DNA of 64,000 nt from Xanthoparmelia taractica (lineage: Eukaryota > Ascomycota > Lecanoromycetes > Lecanorales > Parmeliaceae). Position numbers and translations under genes: made by a program. The notes beneath the pieces are model-generated. The model saw nothing but the letters and a program-made list of their open reading frames with translations. It searched no databases and was not told where the DNA came from. Positions 56,801 through 64,000 of the stretch are shown here, in pieces (the first letter of the stretch is position 1; every line of letters begins with the position of its first letter). The stretch covers positions 89,588 through 153,587 of the forward strand of contig JANQBS010000087.1 in NCBI GenBank assembly GCA_033085395.1, in the 5' to 3' direction.

Positions 56801-59800
56801 GTAGCTTCGAGATAATATTAGATTAAAGAGATACGAAATAGACGTTCGATATAATAAGATCGTTTAGATCTCGAATATTAATTATTACTCTGCCCTTTCT
56901 TTTATTATTAGATAAAGTTTTTTATACGACGAAGACGAGATAGCTAAACGAAGTTAACTACTTTATGTACTTCAGACGACCTTGTTACTATAAAGTATTA
57001 AAGGCTTTATTAACTATTATCTTATTCGTCAGCCTAAGAGAATAGATCTTCGCTCTCTTACTGCTAAATAGTTTTAATTATTAATTATCTCGAAGAGAAA
57101 GCTTTATTTATTTATTTAATAGCACTCTAATAAAATCTTTATTCTTTTATAGAGACGAAAACTCATTAACTAAGTTAGTTAATTGCTACTTCTTTAACTT
57201 ATTTTCATAGATTATTACATTATTAGAAAGCTTTGATTTCGTTGTATCTATAGAGATATTAATCGAAACATAATTAATTAAAGACGAGAAACTATTAGTT
57301 AAACTTATTATTGTAATAGCGGCGAAAGTAGCTGCTTTCTTCACTTAATTCGAGAAAGGCATTTCTATAGCAAAGAAGACGTTCTCGTAATCGACTTTCT
57401 ATAATATTTTTAGATGTAATTTCTTAAGAATTTGCATAGCATAATTAGTCTTATTTTTAACTATCACATTAGCAATGTTGATATTAATTATATAAATATA
57501 CATAATTAAATTGTGCTGCTTTGTAGGTTCGAAAATAAAGTCCCTATTAGGTAGATTTTTAGGCGTTATAATAGATAGAATTTACTAAGCTCGAAGGGCG
57601 ATTATAAGTGCTTTCTATGCTCGAATTAATCGTTTTATATACTAATCGACGTTGTGAGTTATAATTTTAATAATAATATTATAACTATCAATACGAGTCT
57701 TATTTCTACTCACATCAAGCATAATTTTCTCCGATCCCATAATATTATTTCTTATTAGTAGATTTGCCTTTAAATTATTAATCAAATGAATCTCTCTTAT
57801 AATATAAGTAAGAGTCTTATTATTATTCTTTTTAAGACCTAGGAGATATATTAAAATAAGTATATATTCGTCGATATTATATATTGTAGAATTAAGCCCT
57901 TTAACACGAAGATAAGACGATATCTTTCTAATTTCCACATTAGATAGAAGAGATAAAAGTTATTACTTATCGGCCAAAGTCACATCGATATCTAAATTAG
58001 TATATCCTTTCTTATTCTTTGCATTCGACTTGAATCGTAGTGGAATATAAGCGTAATTTCAGCCACGAAAGCTAAAATTAATATCTAATCTAGCTTTATC
58101 CCTAGAGTCTAATTGAATGATTTTCATAGTAAAAGTATCGATATTCGTTTATGTATCTATTAGCGGTTTAGACAGTGATTTAGAATAATATTCGGCTTGT
58201 AAATACTTATATAATTTCGACTTAGAAGGAAAAGCTAAATTATAATTTCTATAGTACGTTTGAATGCTTATAAATCCAGCAAAAGAATTATTATAATATT
58301 AATTATTTAACTTATTAAAATTATGATCTAATTGCTACTCTTGATAGTTATTAATTTTAATATTCTATTGAAGCGTATTTTCTTCCGCTTGACTAGAATT
58401 CTCTTACTTATTTTTAGTCGCTTCTATTTAATAAGTAGTAGCCTTAGATCTAAAAATCTACTAAAATTATTAACGATTTCCGAGATTATTTGGGCTTTCG
58501 AATTTTCGATCTACTTGATCGAATTAATTCGTTTATGATAGCCGATTCGTCAAATCTAATGTATTTTGCTACTCTTTAGCTTACACGAAAGGTCTTTAAT
58601 TCGTGCTTTACTATGATCGTGAATTGTAGCGAGGATTTGATTAATAGTCGTACTGCTAAGGGCGGTAAGTATTCTAATCAAAGAAGTTAGAAGATCGAAA
58701 TAATTACTGCTAGCGATATGACTATCCGTACTACTGCTACTGCTGCTATTTAAATAACTAAGAAATAGAATTAAATTAATTCTACTGACCTTAACGAAAT
58801 GAAATTAATAAAGATCCCTATTAAAATGGATTTTTCAGTTCATTTCGATAGATATTCCCACGTTGATTCTATTGATTCTAATATTGTTACTACCTAATAT
58901 ATAGCTTAAACCAGGCTACTTTCTTCATGTTAAGCATTTGAATAAAGCTTGCTATAATAATAGCTGCATTTGATGAATTAATAAAAATACGCAATTCCAA
59001 CACAATCCCCTAATAGGCAAATATCAACTAATTTTGAATGCTATTAATATTAGCTAATTTAATATACCTGACGATTGCTTACACATAGCTAGCGGGCTCT
59101 CGGCGCGCTCGAGTATCTATTAATATATATTTCTCTATAATTAGATTCGAGAGTATCACGTTTAGTAACTCCTTGAATCTTGTAGAGAGAGCTCTATATT
59201 ATTCTTTTACTTTACTATCTTCTACCCGAAGACCTCTTCGTTTTAAATTTAATAGTTTTAAGATATATTAAGCAAGTGCAAAACCACGAAAACAAGTATT
59301 TACATTAATACGAACTATAGCTTCTTCTTTCACAGCTATTAAATTATAAATTCTTTTAACAAACAGAATTACACTACGATAATATACGTTCTTTCCCATA
59401 ATTATAATCTTATTATCTTCGTAAGACTTGTTTAGATAAGAATCGAAATAGCTTAATTCTATAGTATTTCATTTGCTATCAGAACTCGATGCTTCTACGA
59501 ATTCTATTATAATCGATTTAAGTTCTTCTAACTCTTCTAGCGAGCCTCGTTCTTCCCTAGATTCAATAGATAATTGCAAGTTATTAATAGTATTTGTAAC
59601 GACGAAATTAATAGCATTATTAATTATATCTTATAGTTGTTAGGCTATAAAATTAAAAATTATTTTAGGTGTAGTTCGGCTTGATGATCTACGATAAAGA
59701 GAGCTCGAATTACCAACAGTAGTATCCGTAATCGTTGATTTCTTATAGCTTTCTAGTGAAGACGATAATAGAGAAAACGATTTATTTAATAAAGAATTAC

Positions 59801-60431
59801 GATTATTGCTAGTAGAATTATCACCAATACTAGTAGAATTATCGTTATTAACATTAATAAGATTATTATTAGTTGATAATCGATTAGATGTATTTCCAGT
59901 AGAAAAAGAATTAAAGAGCAAGTTTCTAAGAGACTTAGTGACTTTCTCAAGACGCCGAATAGATTTACGAAAAGTAGGTTTATTAACGACTTAGTTAGAT
60001 AGTCAACGATCTTAAAATAAGAAATATATAATTATTCGTAATAAACTAGTAGGATTAGAGATAGTAAATAATCTAATAGACCTAAGAGTGTTAAACGTGA
60101 GATACTTACAAATCTCTTTAATATCGTTAAATATTAAATTAGCGTATTTATAATCGATAATAATGAACTTCTGAATGTTAAATGCGAGACTAAGTACTTA
60201 TCTATCTACTAAAGTAGTTAGCGTTAATTTGTGAGACTAATTAATAAAAATAGGGGGCTTTTAATAAATAAAGAAGCTAATAAGATCTTATTAATCTAAT
60301 AGCTTACTTATTTCATGAATTCGGTAACGATAAGTGAGATATAATAATAAAGAACTTCTTCTAATCGATTCGACAGTTAGTTAATATCGAAATCAAGCGT
60401 TGCTATTATGTTATTATGGAAAATAATTTTT

Positions 60432-60573
60432 AGATTAATGATTGAAAGTTGTTGAATTCTAAGGGTCGCAGTGGCGGAGATCTGCTGGGGAAACTAATAC
60501 AAATTTGGCCTAGCCTGCCCGATCCTTCCCCGATCTTCCCGAAATGCCTTTGGCATACAGAAATACCATAACA
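60432..60573 (-). repeat. 5' LTR of Gypsy-2
   Basis: 142 bp. It is the less mutated copy (CTAGCCTGCCCGATCC where the left copy has CTAGTCTATCCGATCC), so the two LTRs differ mainly by C/T transitions. Confidence 0.88.
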
Positions 60574-63500
60574 AATACTTTACTTATTAATTCGTAACTC
60601 GCTTTTATAATTCTTTTAGATGAGATCTAATATCTCGTAATTATTCTATTCGCTTTATAGTAAGCGATACTTCTTTCCTTAAGATTCTACTCTTAGAAGT
60701 ATTTTCTAGATCTACTATATATCTTATTAGTAGTTCTTGCGAGATTTTATTTATATTTACGTGAATATTATTATTATATACGAATATAGTTATTAATAAT
60801 ATTTCGAGTTAATTATCTTATTTATAATTATTATATATTCGTAAGTAATATTTAAAGACTTAATTTTATCTTTTAGTCTAATTATTTAAGAATAAAACGT
60901 AATATTAAGTCTACGCTTCGTATTTAAGTATTAATATAGCGTTATTTAGAACTTATTTATAAATAGTAAGTCTCGATCTAAAATTAAGTTTCGTATTATA
61001 TCACGTAATAATATAAACTCCTATCACATAATATTAGCAAGTTTATTTACTTTTAGATCTTTTATAATCGCTATATATATTACGTGCTTTATAAGTTTAT
61101 CTACTAAAATTAAGATAGCATCGTAAGTCTTATCTATATATAAATTTCTCGCAGGTAATAGATCTATAATAAAGTCTATTATTATAGTGTGAAATAAATT
61201 CACGCCGCCTAGTGAAATTAATATTAACTCGCCATAAGACTTATAATAATAAACTCGTATTCGTTAATAATCGGGGCAAGTACGAATATAGTTCGCTATT
61301 TCGATTATTATGCTTAATTAATAATATTTAAATCTAATAATCTCTTTAGTGCGTTTACGCGAGAAATATTTAATATTAAGATTATTATAATTTATACGAA
61401 GAATCTCTTTCTTCGTAATAGAATCGTTAAAAATATAATTTACGAGATTACGACGTAGTAGTTTATTCTTATCGATTTCCTATTTCGAAAGCTTATTCTA
61501 CTTAATAGCGTATCTTTAATATTACTTTTTATTAATAACGAAAGCGTTCTTATATTATAATTTAAATAATTATACTATTATTAATTCTCGCAACTTCAAA
61601 TAGAATCTCTTTAACTTTAAAATCTAATAAATTAGAAATCGAGACGATATCGTAGTATCTAAAATACGTGTCTATCTATTAGACACTTTTTTATTTAAGT
61701 CTATAACTTAGATATTCATAACGATAATATCGTCTAATTACTTTATTAATACTATAAGTTTAATTATAGAAGATATATTATTACGTTTCTATAAATTAGA
61801 TTAATATTTCTAATTACGAAGCTTATTTCGTAAGATAGAAAAAAAATTATTGTTATTATTCTCGCTATTATTCGATTTAATAATATTAGATCTTCTTAAT
61901 AATATATCTATAGAATTGAGTTTTTCTTACGATATTTAATTATAAAATTAAACGTAGCTAACTTCTTAGCTCAGCGAATCTACTTCGTATTAAGCTCTTT
62001 TATCGTTATAAAATAACGTAGATTATTATAATCCGAGATTATACGAATAAAATACTTATTATCTTATAAGTAATGTCTTCAATTCTTAAAGTCTAGTGTA
62101 ATCGCATATAGCTTCTTATTATATATATTCTAGCGAGACTTAGTCTATTTAAACTTATAGCTAAAGAACGCAATAGAGTATTATTATTCGTTCTTGCTCT
62201 TCTAGCTAGGCACGTTATCTATATCTACTTTAAAAGTATCGATTTTTATAATAAGCGATGCTTCTTAGTTATAGTGCTCTAAGATAAATATTATAATAAA
62301 TACTCGCTTAAGTATTTTAAAAGCCTTATATACTTTCTTATTAAATACGAAAGATAATTTAATCTCGTTTTCTTTATTTCTTAAATTAAATTAATTAAGA
62401 GCGTAACTATCTACGAAAAACTCCTTATAAATCGCCGATAGAAGTCTACGAATTTTAGAAAGACTAGTATATTCTTAGTAGACTCTAATTCGAGTTACTT
62501 AGTAATAATCTTAATACGCGATAACTTTATTTAAATATTACGCTAATTTATTACGAATCTTAAAAAAAAAAAATCTCGCTACGATTAAAAGCATATTTTA
62601 ATAACTTCGTATAGAGTCGATACTTCAATAGTACACGTAGTACCTTACGTATATACTCTTAATGCAAATCTTTCGTCTTAGAATAAATTAATATATTATC
62701 TAAATATATCACGTAGAAGACGTCGATATATAGCTTAAGTACTTTATTTATATAAGCTTAAAAGATTACGAAAGTATTTACGAGATTAAAAGATATTATC
62801 TAATACTTAAATTAATTATAGCGAGTTCGAAAGACGATTTTCCACTTATCTCTCTTTCGTACTCGTATTCTATAATACACGTTACGAATATTAATCTTAA
62901 TAAAGTGCTTCGTATATACGAATCTTTTTAAGATTTTTAAGAGTAGCGATAACGAGTAATTATTCTTAATAATTATCTTATTAAGTTCTCGATAATCGAT
63001 ATAAAGTCGTAGCGAATTATCTATTTTCTTAATAAATAGTATCGGCGAGTTAATCTAACTACTTAAGAGTCGAATTCACTTCTTCTTAATCGTATTATTT
63101 AAATAGTCCCTAATCGCTACGAGCTTATTATACGATATATTATAAATCGAATCGCTCTTAGATAGCTTATTAGATAGTAGGTCTATAAGATACTCGATTT
63201 AATTATACGTATTGAGACTATTAGATAGCTCTTCTAAAAAGACTTCTAATACGCACTCTAGCTAACTAGACACGTTAGAGTCGTCTAGCTACGTAACGCC
63301 ACACCGCATAGCTTTATCGTAGCTATTCTCACTGCTTTCGAATAAAATCTAATATAAGAGTGCGATATACGCTTATTTTAGATTATGCGTAATTGCTATA
63401 TTGACTAATAACGTAAACTATTCGATATCTATTATTGCGATATTCTCTTGCTTCTTATCATTCACGAAAAAGTCGCGATAAGTTCAAAACTACTCGCGTT

Positions 63501-63923
63501 AATAAATATTAGAATTAATATTATGAATTCAAGAGAAATCAAGAATAAGATCGTATTCTTATATGTTCACGATATACGCCTTTAAGATTTACTCTTGCTT
63601 TCTTTCTCGACTATTTACAAGATTAAATATTAAATTATATATCTTATACGAGAGTATTTAATAATTATTAATAACACGTATTATAATTAATATATACTTA
63701 GACTTAAGAACTTATATCTTTTTAATAAAGAACTACGATATAAAGATTTCCTCGTTATCTATATTCATTAAAGTAATAATATTACGCTTATTACTCGACG
63801 TAATAATTTCGTCTTTTAATAGTAGAGAGCGAGATCGCCGCTTAATAGATAGCGTGTTTAATGCTATAGCGACGAGTATTAAACTTTGTCTTTTCCCTTA
63901 TTAAGATTTTAATCACGTGTTTC
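60574..63923 (-). mobile_element. Gypsy-3, N-terminal part (reverse transcriptase to integrase)
   Basis: Minus strand: LLSS*INSPILFIKKIDNSL and LYIDYRELNKIIIKNNY (about 63060-62970), then FVYTKHFIKINIRNVYYRIR, FRTRYN*FKY and VFYVIYLDNILIYSK (YLDD altered to YLDN, about 62685-62718). Then come RNase H and integrase regions that are hard to read, ending ...ASYELISKV at the Gypsy-2 border. In related elements this end runs straight on into KNIR-type sequence, which is found at 53660 on the other side of Gypsy-2. The gag and 5' LTR lie beyond the window or past the MITE at 63926. Confidence 0.82.
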
Positions 63924-63925
63924 TA

Positions 63926-64000
63926 CGGGTCGGAAAGGTGTGATATCTGTTGAATATAGTCGTTTTCAACTTTTTTTCAACTTTTTTTAAAAAATTATAT
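63926..64000. mobile_element. MITE copy 3, cut by window end (inverted relative to 1 and 2)
   Basis: It begins CGGGTCGGAAAGGTGTGA after TA at 63924-63925, but the sequence that follows (ATAGTCGTTTTCAACTTTTT) is the reverse complement of the right ends of copies 1 and 2. So this copy is in the opposite orientation and continues past the window. Confidence 0.85.

Larger units (their letters stand above)
53678..60573 (-). mobile_element. Gypsy-2: full-length LTR retrotransposon nested in Gypsy-3
   Basis: Two 142-bp direct LTRs (53678-53819 and 60432-60573) bound a 6.9-kb element that reads on the minus strand. A possible gag remnant lies near 59640-59921 (Ser/Asn-rich). A retropepsin-like domain is at 57938-57642 (MEIRKISSYLRVKGLNSTIY, NLKANLLIRNNIMGSEKIML). 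The reverse transcriptase reads GRVIINIRDLNDLIISNVYP and AYINNIIVDS (the YVDD box altered, plus positions about 56571-56596), then LEHYLGLIDYLRSLVYYY. Stops at Trp and Gln codons are frequent. I could not confirm a target duplication at its edges. Confidence 0.85.
40186..64000. other. AT-rich, RIP-mutated transposon block
   Basis: From about 40.25 kb the sequence becomes strongly AT-rich. Over most of it CA and TG dinucleotides are rare while CG and TA are common (the row from 43201, for example, contains no CA or TG). That is the expected end state of repeat-induced point mutation, which changes C to T mainly at CpA. All long frames are full of stops, many at former Trp or Gln codons. It contains at least three Gypsy elements and three MITE copies, listed separately. 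No host gene is visible inside. Confidence 0.9.

Noticed and set aside
1..64000. tRNA, rRNA or snRNA genes
   Set aside because: By eye I found no A/B-box pair with cloverleaf potential and no rRNA motifs; a tRNA scan would be decisive.

Overview
This window is nuclear DNA from a filamentous ascomycete (Pezizomycotina). The evidence is short GT-AG introns of about 47-165 bp (one of 543 bp) with CTRAY-type branch sites, a fused alpha-beta tryptophan synthase, HET-domain and Rxt3 genes, fungal-type secreted proteins, and a large AT-rich block with the signature of repeat-induced point mutation (RIP). The class is not fixed from sequence alone; Dothideomycetes or a close relative is a reasonable guess.

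The window has three parts. (1) 1-26 kb is gene-poor and accessory. It holds two spliced secreted proteins (1291-2153 and 20793-21828) and a repeat-rich surface protein (2993-8527, minus) split by a decayed piggyBac-like transposon. It also has a BLOC1S1-like gene, a small unknown gene, a HET-domain pseudogene, a DHCR24-like FAD oxidoreductase with a one-base frameshift, an F-box-like protein and several decayed coding remnants. (2) 27.5-38.6 kb is a compact conserved block: tryptophan synthase, SDHAF4/Sdh8, acetylornithine aminotransferase (Arg8), battenin/CLN3 (Btn1) and the Rpd3-complex protein Rxt3. Its exon structures close in frame with no defects. (3) From about 40.2 kb to the end the base composition changes abruptly to an AT-rich block in which CA/TG dinucleotides are strongly depleted and every long reading frame is broken.

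The AT-rich block is built of transposons. Gypsy-1 (42014-49628, plus) is complete, with 160-bp LTRs, an AACGG target duplication, and recognisable protease, reverse transcriptase, integrase and chromodomain. Gypsy-2 (53678-60573, minus, 142-bp LTRs) lies inside Gypsy-3 (minus), whose chromodomain is on one side and whose reverse transcriptase and integrase are on the other. Three copies of a roughly 272-bp MITE with 21-bp terminal inverted repeats and TA target duplications sit at 41619, 51483 and 63926 (the last cut by the window end). The LTRs and MITEs keep many more CA/TG steps than the long internal regions, as expected if short repeats largely escape RIP.

No tRNA, rRNA or CRISPR array was found. 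I saw no convincing new multi-gene system. The most unusual items are the transposon-split surface gene with its odd junction repeats, the MITE family, and the nested, RIP-inactivated chromoviruses.
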